In this document: positions 26,951 to 37,066 of the stretch, piece by piece
How the letters are laid out: each line of letters starts with the position of its first letter
Numbering within the stretch: the stretch's first letter is position 1
DNA from: an uncultured Clostridia bacterium
Lineage (GTDB): Bacteria; Bacillota; Clostridia; TANB77; CAG-508
Direction: 5' to 3'
Assembly (NCBI GenBank): GCA_934167835.1
Contig: CAKPLZ010000002.1
Coordinates: 1-64,000, forward strand
Length of the DNA: 64,000 nt
Program-made: the position numbers and the translations under genes
The notes under the pieces: model-generated
What the model was told of the DNA's origin: nothing
What the model saw: only the letters and a program-made list of their open reading frames with translations
Database searches by the model: none

Positions 26951-27556
26951 ATGGGAAATAATAGAGGACTAATAGTAACGTTAGTAATTATAATTATAAT
27001 TCTTGCACTTGCACTAACTGCAGCTGTTGCATATATATTTATGAATAAAACAAATAACTCAGGAAATAAAATTATTACAAACAATCAAAATAATAGAGTA
27101 ATTCAAAACACAGATGACTTTGGAGATGAAGACGAAAATTCAATAGCAAATAATGTTACAAATAACAACACAGTAGCAAATAATACTATCGATAATAATA
27201 CTGTTGACAATAATGTAAATAACATGGCAAATGAAAATACAAATAGTAATGTTGTAAACAATACAAATAATAATAGCGTAATTCCAGATAATCCTAACAC
27301 AGAAACAGATATGGAGAAATTAGCATTTAATAATAAATTCATGTCTTATTTAGGAGAACTTACAGGAACAAAGCTAAATGAATTACTTGATGTTGTTATT
27401 GAAAGCAACAAACAAAATCCAAACCACAAGGTATCTGCTTCATCAAGCACACTACAAGGACTAAGTGAAATAACTGAAACTGATATGTATGTTATAACTT
27501 TTGAATATGACGACAATGGATATGTAAGTGTTGTAAATATTGAAAAGAAAGTATAA
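26951..27556 (+). CDS. Membrane-anchored Asn-rich protein of unknown function in the glycolytic cluster
   Basis: The 201-residue product has one N-terminal membrane helix (about residues 8-31), a long Asn/Thr/Val low-complexity linker (about 36-115) and a small folded C-terminal domain (MSYLGELTGTKLNELLDVVI... ending VVNIEKKV). The linker resembles that of the LPXTG protein at 12852, but there is no sorting signal. It is separated from pgk by 13 bp and from tpiA by 14 bp, so it is cotranscribed with glycolytic genes although it looks extracytoplasmic. Function unknown. Confidence 0.7.
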   Translation: MGNNRGLIVTLVIIIIILALALTAAVAYIFMNKTNNSGNKIITNNQNNRVIQNTDDFGDEDENSIANNVTNNNTVANNTIDNNTVDNNVNNMANENTNSNVVNNTNNNSVIPDNPNTETDMEKLAFNNKFMSYLGELTGTKLNELLDVVIESNKQNPNHKVSASSSTLQGLSEITETDMYVITFEYDDNGYVSVVNIEKKV

Positions 27557-27570
27557 AGGAGAGAGTTAAA

Positions 27571-28326
27571 GTGAGAAAAAAAGTAATTGCAGGTAATTGG
27601 AAAATGAATAAATTACCAAATGAAACAATAGCATTCTTCGAAGAATTTGCACCCCTTGTTGAAAAAACTGAAAATGAAGTAGTAATTTGCGCACCATATA
27701 CAGACTTGTTTTATGCAATATTATCAGCACAAAACACAAATGTAAAAATAGGTGCACAAAATATGCACTGGGAAGAATCAGGAGCATATACAGGAGAGGT
27801 ATCACCAGAAATGCTTAAATCAATAGGTGTAGAGTACGTAATACTAGGCCATTCTGAAAGAAGACAATACTTTGCAGAAACAGATGAAACAGTAAATAAA
27901 AAGCTACATGCAGCATATAAAGTTGGATTAAAACCAATTGTATGTGTAGGTGAAACTTTAGAACAAAGAGAATCTGGAAATGCAAAAGAAATAGTAACCG
28001 AACAGGTAAAAATAGGCCTAAAAGACTTGACAAATGACCAAATTAAAAGTACAATAGTAGCGTACGAACCAATCTGGGCAATAGGCACAGGAAAAACAGC
28101 AACAAAGGAAGATGCTAATGAAACCATAAAATGGATAAGAGAAGAAATTGCAGATATGTATGGCAAGGAAAATGCAGAAGAAGTGATTATACAATATGGA
28201 GGAAGCGTAAAATCAGCAAATGCAAAAGAATTGTTTGAAATGTCTGATATAGATGGTGGATTAGTAGGAGGCGCAAGCTTAAAACCAGAAGAATTCGCAA
28301 AAATCGTTAATTACAAGGAAGGATAA
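27571..28326 (+). CDS. tpiA: Triosephosphate isomerase
   Basis: The 251-residue TIM barrel has NWKMNKL (substrate Lys), VILGHSERRQ (catalytic His, about residue 96) and AYEPIWAIGTGK (catalytic Glu, about 168), with GGSVKSANAKEL and GGASL for phosphate binding. The start is GTG with AAAGGAGAG upstream. Four bases separate it from gpmI. Confidence 0.97.
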   Translation: MRKKVIAGNWKMNKLPNETIAFFEEFAPLVEKTENEVVICAPYTDLFYAILSAQNTNVKIGAQNMHWEESGAYTGEVSPEMLKSIGVEYVILGHSERRQYFAETDETVNKKLHAAYKVGLKPIVCVGETLEQRESGNAKEIVTEQVKIGLKDLTNDQIKSTIVAYEPIWAIGTGKTATKEDANETIKWIREEIADMYGKENAEEVIIQYGGSVKSANAKELFEMSDIDGGLVGGASLKPEEFAKIVNYKEG

Positions 28327-28329
28327 TAT

Positions 28330-29862
28330 ATGGATAAGAAATTAACAATGTTAATGATACTTGATGGATTTGGAATAAATGAAAGAACAGATGGAAATGC
28401 AATTGCTATGGCAAACACTCCAGTTATAGACAAATTATTTAAAACAAACCCAAATACAGTAATAAGAACAAGTGGATTAGATGTAGGATTACCAGAAGGA
28501 CAAATGGGAAATTCTGAAGTAGGTCACACAAATATTGGTGCAGGAAGAATAGTATATCAAGAATTAACTAGAATTACAAAATCAATAGAAGATGGTGATT
28601 TCTTCAGTATTCCAGAACTAGTAGATGCAATTGAAAACTGCAAGAAAAATCATACAAAATTACATGTAATGGGCTTATTATCAAATGGTGGTGTACATAG
28701 CCACATACGCCATTTATATGCTATTTTGGAACTTGCAAAAAGAAGAGATTTTGAAGATGTATATGTACATTGCTTCTTAGATGGACGTGACACTCCACCA
28801 GCATCAGGTGAAAGCTTTATAGCAGAACTAGAACAAAAAATGGCTGAAAAAGGTGTAGGAAAAATTGCAAGTATTACAGGTAGATTCTATGCTATGGATA
28901 GAGATAAAAGATGGGAAAGAGTACATAAAGCTTATGATGCTTTAGTAAACGGAATCGGAGAAAAATCAACATCAGCAACAAAGGCAATAGAAGACTCATA
29001 CCAAAAAGAAGTATTTGATGAATTCGTTTTACCAACACTAATTTGCAATGGCGATGAACCAATAGCAACAATAGGTGAAAATGATTCAGTAATTTTCTTC
29101 AACTTTAGACCAGATAGAGCAAGAGAAATAACTAGAAGCTTAGTAGATAAAGAATTTACAGGCTTTGAAAGAAAATATTTCCCACTATATTATGTATGCT
29201 TCACAAACTATGATGAAACAATTGAAAATGTTCATATAGTTTTCAAAAAAGCAGAAATAAAAAATACATTTGGAGAAATAGTTTCAAACCATGGACTTAC
29301 ACAATTAAGAATAGCAGAAACTGAAAAATATGCGCATGTAACATTTTTCTTCAATGGTGGAGAAGAAAAACAATATAAAGGAGAAGACAGAATATTAATT
29401 CCTTCACCAAAAGTTGAAACTTATGATATGCAACCAGAAATGAGTGCAGTAGAAGTTACAGACAAAGTAGTAGAAGCAATTGAAAGCAAAAAGTATGACA
29501 CAATAATCCTAAACTATGCAAACCCAGATATGGTAGGCCATACAGGAAACCTAGAAGCTGCAATAAAAGCTATAGAAACAATAGATACATGTGTAGGTAG
29601 AGTAGTTGATGCAATAGAAAAAGTTCAAGGCATAGTACTAATTACAGCAGACCATGGAAATTCAGAGCAAATGATTGATTATGCAACTGGCGAACCACAT
29701 ACAGCACATACAACAAATCCAGTTCCATTAATATTAGTTGGAAAAAATGCTACATTAAAACCAGGAAGATTAGCAGATTTAGCACCAACAATGCTTGATA
29801 TCATGGGAATTGAAAAACCAGCAGAAATGACTGGAGAAAGTCTAATTGTTAATAACGAATAA
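28330..29862 (+). CDS. gpmI: 2,3-bisphosphoglycerate-independent phosphoglycerate mutase
   Basis: Mn-dependent alkaline-phosphatase-fold mutase of 510 residues. MILDGFGINE and MGNSEVGHTNIGAGR (catalytic Ser, about residue 60) lie at the start, HCFLDGRDTPP near 152, and the metal site ITADHGNSEQM near 438. It follows tpiA at once and precedes eno by 41 bp, giving the glycolytic order. Confidence 0.97.
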   Translation: MDKKLTMLMILDGFGINERTDGNAIAMANTPVIDKLFKTNPNTVIRTSGLDVGLPEGQMGNSEVGHTNIGAGRIVYQELTRITKSIEDGDFFSIPELVDAIENCKKNHTKLHVMGLLSNGGVHSHIRHLYAILELAKRRDFEDVYVHCFLDGRDTPPASGESFIAELEQKMAEKGVGKIASITGRFYAMDRDKRWERVHKAYDALVNGIGEKSTSATKAIEDSYQKEVFDEFVLPTLICNGDEPIATIGENDSVIFFNFRPDRAREITRSLVDKEFTGFERKYFPLYYVCFTNYDETIENVHIVFKKAEIKNTFGEIVSNHGLTQLRIAETEKYAHVTFFFNGGEEKQYKGEDRILIPSPKVETYDMQPEMSAVEVTDKVVEAIESKKYDTIILNYANPDMVGHTGNLEAAIKAIETIDTCVGRVVDAIEKVQGIVLITADHGNSEQMIDYATGEPHTAHTTNPVPLILVGKNATLKPGRLADLAPTMLDIMGIEKPAEMTGESLIVNNE

Positions 29863-29903
29863 TCTATTTATTCGCTAAAATAAATATAATAGGAGGAATC
29901 TTT

Positions 29904-31202
29904 ATGAAAGATTATTTAGCAATCGAAGAAATTAGAGCACTAGAAATACTAGACTCTAGAGGAAACCCAACAGTACAAGTTGAGGTTGTAACAGAAGATG
30001 GCTCAAATGGAGTAGCAATGGTACCATCAGGAGCATCAACAGGAAGCTTTGAAGCAGTTGAATTAAGAGATGGTGATAAATCAAGATATTTAGGAAAAGG
30101 TGTTACAAAAGCAGTAGCAAATGTAAATGATATAATAGCACCAGAACTAGAAGGAATGAATGTATTTGACCAAGTTGAAATAGACAAAAAATTAATCGAA
30201 ATAGATGGAACAGAAAATAAAGGTAGACTAGGAGCAAACGCAACTTTAGGTGTATCTTTAGCAGTTGCAAGAGCAGCAGCTAGTAGCTTAGGAATGAGCC
30301 TATATAGATATTTAGGTGGTGTAAATGCTAAAACATTACCAATTCCAATGATGAACATAATGAATGGTGGAAAACATGCTGATAGTACATTAAGTGTACA
30401 AGAATTTATGATAATGCCAGTAGGAGCAACAAGCTTCAAAGAATGTTTACGTATGTGTGCAGAAGTTTACCATAACTTAAAGAAAGTTCTAAAAGAAAGA
30501 GGACTATCTACAGCAATTGGTGATGAGGGTGGATTTGCACCAATGGTAAAAGATGAAAGAGAAGCATTAGACACAATAGTTGAAGCTATTGAAAAAGCTG
30601 GATACAAACCAGGAAAAGATATTTGCTTAGCATTAGACTGTGCAGCAACAGAAATGTATGATGAAGCAAAGAAAATAGGAAAAGATGGAATGTATTACTT
30701 CTGGAAAATAGATGAATTAAAAACTGTTGATGAAATGATAGACTTCCTAGTAGACTTAACTGAAAAATATCCAATTATATCAATTGAAGATGGTTTAGCA
30801 GAAGAAGACTGGGATGGATGGAAGAAATTAACAGATAGATTAGGAGACAAAATCCAATTAGTTGGTGATGACCTATTTGTAACAAACATCAAGAGATTAC
30901 AAAAAGGACTAGACCTAAAAACAGCAAACAGCATCTTAATCAAATTAAACCAAATCGGAACATTAACAGAAACATTAGATGCAATAGAACTTGCAAAGAA
31001 AAACGGATACACAGCAGTAGTATCACACAGATCTGGTGAAACAGAAGATACAACACTTGCAGACGTAGCAGTAGCAATGAATGCAGGACAAATCAAAACA
31101 GGTGCACCATGTAGAACAGATAGAGTTGCAAAATACAACAGACTACTAAACATAGAAGCAGAATTAGGAAATGTTGCAATCTATCCAAACAAATTAAAAT
31201 AA
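29904..31202 (+). CDS. eno: Enolase
   Basis: The 432-residue enzyme makes phosphoenolpyruvate. It has ILDSRGNPTVQVEV at the start, MNIMNGGKHADS near residue 150, GDEGGFAP (about 205-212), the SIEDGLAEEDWDGW segment and VSHRSGETEDTTLAD near the end. Last gene of the glycolytic run. RBS TAGGAGG. Confidence 0.97.
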   Translation: MKDYLAIEEIRALEILDSRGNPTVQVEVVTEDGSNGVAMVPSGASTGSFEAVELRDGDKSRYLGKGVTKAVANVNDIIAPELEGMNVFDQVEIDKKLIEIDGTENKGRLGANATLGVSLAVARAAASSLGMSLYRYLGGVNAKTLPIPMMNIMNGGKHADSTLSVQEFMIMPVGATSFKECLRMCAEVYHNLKKVLKERGLSTAIGDEGGFAPMVKDEREALDTIVEAIEKAGYKPGKDICLALDCAATEMYDEAKKIGKDGMYYFWKIDELKTVDEMIDFLVDLTEKYPIISIEDGLAEEDWDGWKKLTDRLGDKIQLVGDDLFVTNIKRLQKGLDLKTANSILIKLNQIGTLTETLDAIELAKKNGYTAVVSHRSGETEDTTLADVAVAMNAGQIKTGAPCRTDRVAKYNRLLNIEAELGNVAIYPNKLK

Positions 31203-31211
31203 AACCAAAAG

Positions 31212-31237
31212 GGGAACGGCTCATAAAAACCGTTCCC
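31212..31237 (+). terminator. Hairpin after eno
   Basis: GGGAACGG (31212-31219) pairs with CCGTTCCC (31230-31237). An A-rich rather than T-rich tail follows, so it may be a processing or stability hairpin between eno and the tRNA rather than a strong terminator. Confidence 0.5.
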
Positions 31238-31254
31238 AAGAACAAAAAAAACAT

Positions 31255-31330
31255 TGGGGTGTCGCCAAGTGGTAAGGCATCGGACTCTGACTCCGACATT
31301 CCGTAGGTTCGAATCCTACCACCCCAGCCA
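31255..31330 (+). tRNA. tRNA-Gln(CUG)
   Basis: The 76-nt cloverleaf has acceptor TGGGGTG / CACCCCA (U1-A72, typical of Gln), anticodon stem TCGGA / TCCGA with loop CTCTGAC (anticodon CTG), T arm GTAGG-TTCGAAT-CCTAC, discriminator G and encoded CCA. Uninterrupted. No separate promoter is seen, so it may be cotranscribed with eno. Confidence 0.95.
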
Positions 31331-31339
31331 AAAAAAACG

Positions 31340-31372
31340 AAAGGCTTTTATCAAATGAGTAAGGCCTTTTTT
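31340..31372 (+). terminator. Terminator after tRNA-Gln
   Basis: AAAGGC and GCCTTT arms flank a short imperfect stem and are followed by TTTTTT. Confidence 0.65.
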
Positions 31373-31412
31373 CTAAATTAAGTATAAATATTATAATCTC
31401 ATGGAGGGAAAA

Positions 31413-32255
31413 ATGCTAGAAGTTTTAGAGGATACAATTATAGACAGTATTAAACTTATTCCATTTCTTTTTGTTACGTATTTAATAATGGAATTTATTG
31501 AACATAAAGCAAGTGAAAAAACAGAGGAGCTTATTAGAAAATCTGGAAAATTTGGTCCAGTGTTGGGGGCTTTTTTAGGGGTTGTCCCACAGTGTGGTTT
31601 TTCTGCGGTTGCTGCTAATTTTTATGCGGCAAAAATTATTACAAGGGGTACTCTTATTGCTATTTTTTTGTCTACTTCAGATGAAATGCTTCCAATACTT
31701 ATTTCAGAAGGGGCAGATATTTGGACTATTGTGCAGATTTTATTAATAAAAGTAGTAATAGGTATGGGGCTTGGTTTAACAATTGATTTATTACAAAAAA
31801 ATAACAGAAAAATGCATGATGCAAATATTCACCAAATTTGTGAAGAGGAACAATGCCATTGTGAGGAAGAAGGAATTGTTAAATCCTCAATAAAACACAC
31901 TATTCAAATTTTTGCTTATATTTTAGTAATTAGCTTGATTTTGAATATTATAATACATTTTGTGGGAGAAGAACGCATTGCGAATTTGATAGTAAATATA
32001 CCAATTCTCGGCACTTTAATTTCAGCATTAATAGGAATAATTCCTAACTGTGCAAGTTCTATTATTCTAACAGAGTTATATTTAGAGCAGATTATAACAG
32101 TAGGACAGATGATAGCTGGGTTACTTGTAAATTCAGGAATAGGAATATTAATTTTGTTTAAAGTAAACAAAGATTATAAAGATAATTTTAAAATTTTAGG
32201 TATTTTATATTTAATAGGTATTACATCAGGAGTTATACTTGATTTATTGCTTTAA
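31413..32255 (+). CDS. Putative metal exporter/permease (ArsP_2 / PF11449-like)
   Basis: Membrane protein of about 280 residues with two homologous halves. Each carries a short loop motif, VVPQCGFSAVAANFY (first half) and IIPNCASSIILTELY (second half), as in the ArsP_2 'putative manganese transporter' family. A soluble loop between the halves is Cys/His/Glu-rich (HQICEEEQCHCEEE) and may bind metal. ATG 31413 is chosen because GGAGGG lies 5 bp upstream. The next gene encodes a cation-diffusion-facilitator exporter, so the pair probably handles metal efflux. Confidence 0.7.
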   Translation: MLEVLEDTIIDSIKLIPFLFVTYLIMEFIEHKASEKTEELIRKSGKFGPVLGAFLGVVPQCGFSAVAANFYAAKIITRGTLIAIFLSTSDEMLPILISEGADIWTIVQILLIKVVIGMGLGLTIDLLQKNNRKMHDANIHQICEEEQCHCEEEGIVKSSIKHTIQIFAYILVISLILNIIIHFVGEERIANLIVNIPILGTLISALIGIIPNCASSIILTELYLEQIITVGQMIAGLLVNSGIGILILFKVNKDYKDNFKILGILYLIGITSGVILDLLL

Positions 32256-32270
32256 AAAGGAATTGATAAC

Positions 32271-33162
32271 ATGGATAGATATGAATCAACTAAAAATGCC
32301 AGCATTTTAGGCATTATAGGGAATATATTTTTACTAATAATTAAAGGAACTGTTGGGCTTTTTACTAGAAGTCAGGCTATGATTGCTGATAGCGTCAACA
32401 GCGCAGGAGATATATTTTCATCACTTATGACTTTCATTGGAAATAAAATTGCAAGTAAACCAAAAGATAGCGACCATCATTTAGGACATGGAAAAGCTGA
32501 ATATATATTTTCAATGCTAGTAAGTATATCAATGATTGTGGTTTCAATAAAGCTTTTGGAAAGTTCTATAAAGGCTTTGGTACACCCAGAAGGCTATAGC
32601 TTTTCATGGTGGCTTGTAGTAGTATGTATTATTACAATAATAGTAAAATTAAGCTTATACATATATACACACTCTCTTGCTAAGACACATAATAATATCT
32701 TACTTGAAGCAAATGCAAAAGACCATATAAATGATTGTTTTGTAACATCATTCAACCTTATTGCTTCAATACTGAGCCTAGCTCGGAATACTGTGGTTTG
32801 ATGGAATTGTTGGTATAGGAATTTCATTGTGGATTTTATATACAGGAGCAATAATATTTAAAAGTAGTTACAATGTTTTAATGGATAAAGCAATTAGCGA
32901 AGATAGCAAAGAAAAGGTTTTTGATATTATAAAAAAACACAAAGAAATAAAAAAGGTAGAACATTTTAATGCAACACCTGTTGGCTACAAATACCAAATT
33001 TCTTTTACCATTTATGTAGATGGCAATTTATCAACATTTGAAAGCCATGAGATAGCAAATAGATTAGAAAAAGAAATAGATAAACTAGATGAAATTTACT
33101 TAGCTGTTATACATGTTAATCCAATCGAAATAGAAAAAGGAGAGAATACTTATGAAAAATAA
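32271..33162 (+). CDS. Cation diffusion facilitator (CDF) transporter, read across one CGG +1 site
   Basis: Proton-driven divalent metal exporter. The N-terminal half has the CDF motifs MIADSVNSAGDIFSSLMT (about residues 39-56) and HHLGHGKAEYI. Frame 0 breaks at CGG 32784. Skipping the C gives LA-GILWFDGIVGIGIS, the fifth membrane helix with its Asp, and then the cytoplasmic domain (VEHFNATPVGYKYQISFTIYVDG), 296 residues in all. It follows the ArsP_2-like gene by 15 bp and overlaps the next gene by 11 bp. Confidence 0.88.
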
Positions 33163-34711
33163 AAAAATACAAGAATTTATAGTAATAGGATTAATAATTC
33201 TAATGTGTGGAATTATTCTATTTTACCAAACGAAGAAAGTAGGATTCCATGAAGATGAAGGATATACAATAGCATCATCTGTAAACCCTAAGAATGGACT
33301 AATGGTAGCGTATGATAATGGAACAATTAATCCAGAATCTATTCCAATTTGGTTAACAAGAGAATATGTAACAGATTATATGACTTTGCACCCAAATGAT
33401 TACCTAAACTTAAAATCAGTATATGTAAACCAAGCTTTTGATAATCACCCACCATTTTTCTATACAATGGTACATTTTGCAAGTATTTTATTTGGTGGAA
33501 AATTTAGTACATACACAGTATTTGTGGTAAACATAATGGGATTTATAGGTAGTTGTTTTGTAATAACAAGAATTTGTAAAATATTGGAAAAAGAAAACCT
33601 ATGTATTCCAACATTGATTTTTTACGGATTATCAATGGGAACAATATCAATGGTAATATATCAGAGAATGTATATGCTTTTAACATTTTTCATATTATTA
33701 TACTATTACCTAAGTATAAAATTTTACAAAAACGATTTTAAAATAAATACGAAATTTGCAGTAGAACTTGGTATTGCAACAGTTCTAGGCTTTTTAACAC
33801 AATACTTCTTTGCTGTTTATGCACTTTTTATCTTTGCAATAATTATAATTAAGCTAATTAAAGAGAAAAAATATAAAACTGCTATTAATTATTTATTACT
33901 TCATATTGGATATGCAGTTATTGGAATATTAATATTTGTTCCTTCAATTAACCATTTATTACATTCTGATAGAGGCCTAAGTAATCTATCAAATGGCGAA
34001 TATTTAAAGCATTTTGTAACATATATTAAACACTTCCTATATTCATTTACAATTTATGAAAAAATAGCAATACCTGTTTTTGTTATTATGCTTGGAATAA
34101 TAATATATGCTTTTTACAAGGCTAAAAATAAATTCATTTTGCTTATAACAATATTGCCAATTCCTATATTTTTTGCATTTACAGTAAAAATGACATCTTT
34201 TCAAGAACTTAGATACATTATGCCAATATTGCCATTTGTAGCAATTGCATTATTCTTATGTTTAGATGAGATATTAAACTTTAAATATAAAAACATAGTT
34301 TTAATAGTTATTAGCGTAATTTTAGTTGCTAATGGATTAATATTCTCAAAGCCTAAATTTTTATTTGAAGAATATTCAAAATCATTGGAAATTGCAGAAA
34401 ATAATAAAGAAAAATCATTTATCTATGTATATGATAATTTCTTTAACCACATGCAAAGTGTTCCAGAAATGATGATTTATAAAAAGACGTTAATTATAAA
34501 TTATAACAGAGATGAACTAAAATACGTTATAAATGATGACGAACTAAATTCAGAAGACTCGTATGTTTTATTAATTAAAAGCTATATGGATAATGAAAAA
34601 ATCATAAATGAAATAAAGGAAAATAGCCAGTTTAAAAATGTTCAAACACTTTTAACAAGCGGCAATTCTTCTGAAAAAGTAAGTAATAATATTTATCTTG
34701 TTTCAAAATAA
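33152..34711 (+). CDS. Polytopic GT39-like membrane glycosyltransferase
   Basis: The 519-residue product has about ten hydrophobic helices. The first extracytoplasmic loop holds FHEDEGYTIASS (about residues 31-42), the acidic D-E pair expected of GT-C (family 39/ArnT-like) enzymes that use lipid-linked sugars, and later FDNHPPFFY. The C-terminal soluble part is small. It overlaps the CDF gene by 11 bp, so translation may be coupled. Substrate unknown. Confidence 0.7.
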   Translation: MKNKKIQEFIVIGLIILMCGIILFYQTKKVGFHEDEGYTIASSVNPKNGLMVAYDNGTINPESIPIWLTREYVTDYMTLHPNDYLNLKSVYVNQAFDNHPPFFYTMVHFASILFGGKFSTYTVFVVNIMGFIGSCFVITRICKILEKENLCIPTLIFYGLSMGTISMVIYQRMYMLLTFFILLYYYLSIKFYKNDFKINTKFAVELGIATVLGFLTQYFFAVYALFIFAIIIIKLIKEKKYKTAINYLLLHIGYAVIGILIFVPSINHLLHSDRGLSNLSNGEYLKHFVTYIKHFLYSFTIYEKIAIPVFVIMLGIIIYAFYKAKNKFILLITILPIPIFFAFTVKMTSFQELRYIMPILPFVAIALFLCLDEILNFKYKNIVLIVISVILVANGLIFSKPKFLFEEYSKSLEIAENNKEKSFIYVYDNFFNHMQSVPEMMIYKKTLIINYNRDELKYVINDDELNSEDSYVLLIKSYMDNEKIINEIKENSQFKNVQTLLTSGNSSEKVSNNIYLVSK

Positions 34712-34721
34712 TAGAACAAAT

Positions 34722-34750
34722 TTGTCACAAAATTCATAGAATTATAGTAT
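34722..34750 (+). promoter_or_regulatory. Promoter of cysteine desulfurase copy 2
   Basis: TTGTCA (34722-34727), 17-bp spacer, TAGTAT (34745-34750). Confidence 0.55.
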
Positions 34751-34815
34751 GAATAATTAAAGCAAATAAAAGCAGACTATAATTATAAAACCTAAAATTG
34801 TAGGAGGAATTTTTT

Positions 34816-35950
34816 GTGAACAATATAAAATATTTTGATCATGCTGCTACAACAGCTGTAAAAGAAGAGGTTTTAAAGGAGATGTTACCATATTTTTGCA
34901 TTGAATATGGTAACCCTTCTTCTATTTATGGAATTGGCAGAAAAAACAAAAGAGCAATTGAAGAAACAAGAAGAAAAGTTGCAAGAGCTATTAATGCAAA
35001 TCCGAATGAAATATATTTTACAGGTTGTGGAAGTGAAAGTGATAATTTAGCAATAAAAGGGATTGCCAGAAATTTAAAATCAAAAGGAAATCATATTATT
35101 ACAAGCAAAATTGAACATCATGCTGTTATAGATAGCTGCAAAGCATTGGAAAAGGAAGGCTTTGAGGTAACATACTTAAATGTTGATAAAAATGGAAAAA
35201 TAAGTTTGGGTGAGCTTGAAAAATCAATTAAAAGCACAACCATTTTAATTTCAATAATGACAGCTAATAATGAAATAGGAACAATTCAACCAATAGCTGA
35301 AATAGGAGCAATAGCAAAAAAACATGGAGTTATATTCCACACAGATAGTGTTCAGGCAATAGGAAATATATTAATAGATGTAGAAAAGATGAATATTGAT
35401 AGTTTATCATTATCTGCTCATAAATTCTATGGACCAAAAGGTGTGGGAGCTTTATATGTAAAGAATGGAATTGAGTTTCAAAAACAACAAGATGGTGGAC
35501 ACCAGGAAAATAATAAAAGAGCAGGAACTGAAAATGTTGCAGGTATTGTTGGGCTTCGGAAAAGCAATAGAATTAGCATATAAAAATATAGATGGATATA
35601 ATTCTAAATTAACTATGTTAAGAGAATATTGTATAAAACAAGTTGGAACAAAGTTTCCAAATGTTATTTTGAATGGAGATAGAGTAGATAGGTTGCCAGG
35701 CAATGTGAACTTTTCTTTTAAAGATGTAAATGGTGGAGATTTACTGCTAGAATTAGATGAAATGGGAATTTGTGCATCAACCGGTTCTGCATGTAATTCA
35801 GGCTCAAACTTGCCATCACATGTATTAACAGCTATAGGACTTGAGCCTGAATATCTACAGGGTTCATTAAGACTAACTTTCGGTGATGAGAACACTAAAG
35901 AAGATATAGACTTTTTCGTAAATGCATTAAATGAAATTTTAAGTAAATAA
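34816..35950 (+). CDS. Cysteine desulfurase (NifS/IscS family), copy 2, read across one CGG +1 site
   Basis: Starts at GTG 34816 with AGGAGG upstream. SLSAHKFYGPKG carries the PLP lysine. CGG 35557 is in frame at exactly the position of the first shift in copy 1; skipping the C gives GIVGL-GKAIELA. Frame then runs to 35950 (377 residues) and includes the catalytic Cys in STGSACNSG. At the place of copy 1's second CGG this gene has ACC GGT, so no second shift is needed. The two genes are paralogues that keep one shift site in common. Confidence 0.9.
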
Positions 35951-35963
35951 TATAATGTGGAGC

Positions 35964-36921
35964 TTAAACTTTTAATTTTTTAATTTTTTTAAGCTCTTCA
36001 TTTAATTTAGCCATTTCTTCCTTTTTGGCTTCATAAGCTTCTTTATACTCATTTAAAACAGATGCATGATTTTCAATAGTTTCGCCTTGTTCAAACAATT
36101 GTTCCATACCTGCTTTATAATATTCAATATCAACTTTTCTAGTTGAAGTAGAATATTTTTCAAAGTATTTTGCAATAATTTTTAATCTTTCAATTTCTTC
36201 TTTTAAATAATCAATATACAAACCTAAGTTATACATTTCATATTCAGTATCATCGATAATTACCCTAAGCAAAGCTTTTACAACACGAGGATTTACTTTT
36301 CCATATTTCTCACGTTTAGATTTATCTGGTTTAGATTCTTGAACCAAAGTATTTAAAGCACCAGCCTTAGGACTTGATTCTGAAATTATAATATTTAAAG
36401 TATCACATACACCAACATGTGTTTTGTATTGTCTTTTACTTGTTATGGCATCAAATTCATCAGCAACCCTAATAATTTGCCCTTCAAAAGGAATATTTGG
36501 CGCCGCAATTCCACGAGGGTATCCAGAACCATTTAATGCCTCATGATGATAAAGCGCACCAGTAGAATAAGGACGTAGTTTTGGATTTCTCATGCACATA
36601 TTATAACCAATCGTTGTGTGAGTTTTCATAATTTCAAATTCTTCATCAGTAAGAGGTCCGATTTTTCTGTAAAATAGAAGGTGGGATGAACTGCTTTCCA
36701 ATATCATGTAAATAAGCACATATAGTGCAATATACAGTAAAATAACTCTTCATGTGTAAATACTCGCAAATTCTACAAGTTAAATTTGCCACATTTTCAG
36801 AATGTTTTCTAGTAAAAACATCCAAACTATCAAGCATAGAAAGCTGATATCTCATACTTTCGTCCAAATTATAACTTTTAATATTTGTACTATCATAAAA
36901 ATCTAATTTATATTTTCTCAT
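35964..36921 (-). CDS. HD-GYP-type phosphohydrolase domain protein, read across one CGG +1 site
   Basis: Probable cyclic-di-nucleotide phosphodiesterase or signalling hydrolase. RKHSENVANL and YLHDIGK (HD pair) lie before the shift. CGG 36660 (minus strand) is in frame; skipping the C gives ILQKN-GPLTDEEFEIMKTH, the usual HD-GYP sequence. HHEALNGSGYPRG and VADEFDAITS follow. About 318 residues from ATG 36921 (GGGTG upstream; TTG 36930 possible). A C-terminal coiled region (about 225-318) ends in Lys/Glu-rich sequence. No REC or membrane domain. Confidence 0.85.
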
Positions 36922-37066
36922 AATCAACACCCAAGAACATTTTACAATGAATAATAAAATTCGTCAATAAATATAAAACATTTTTTGAAAAATGTGAGGA
37001 AATAATTTTTTATATTGATTTTCTTCCCAATTTACAATATAATATATCCTAGAAAGTGAGGAAAAA

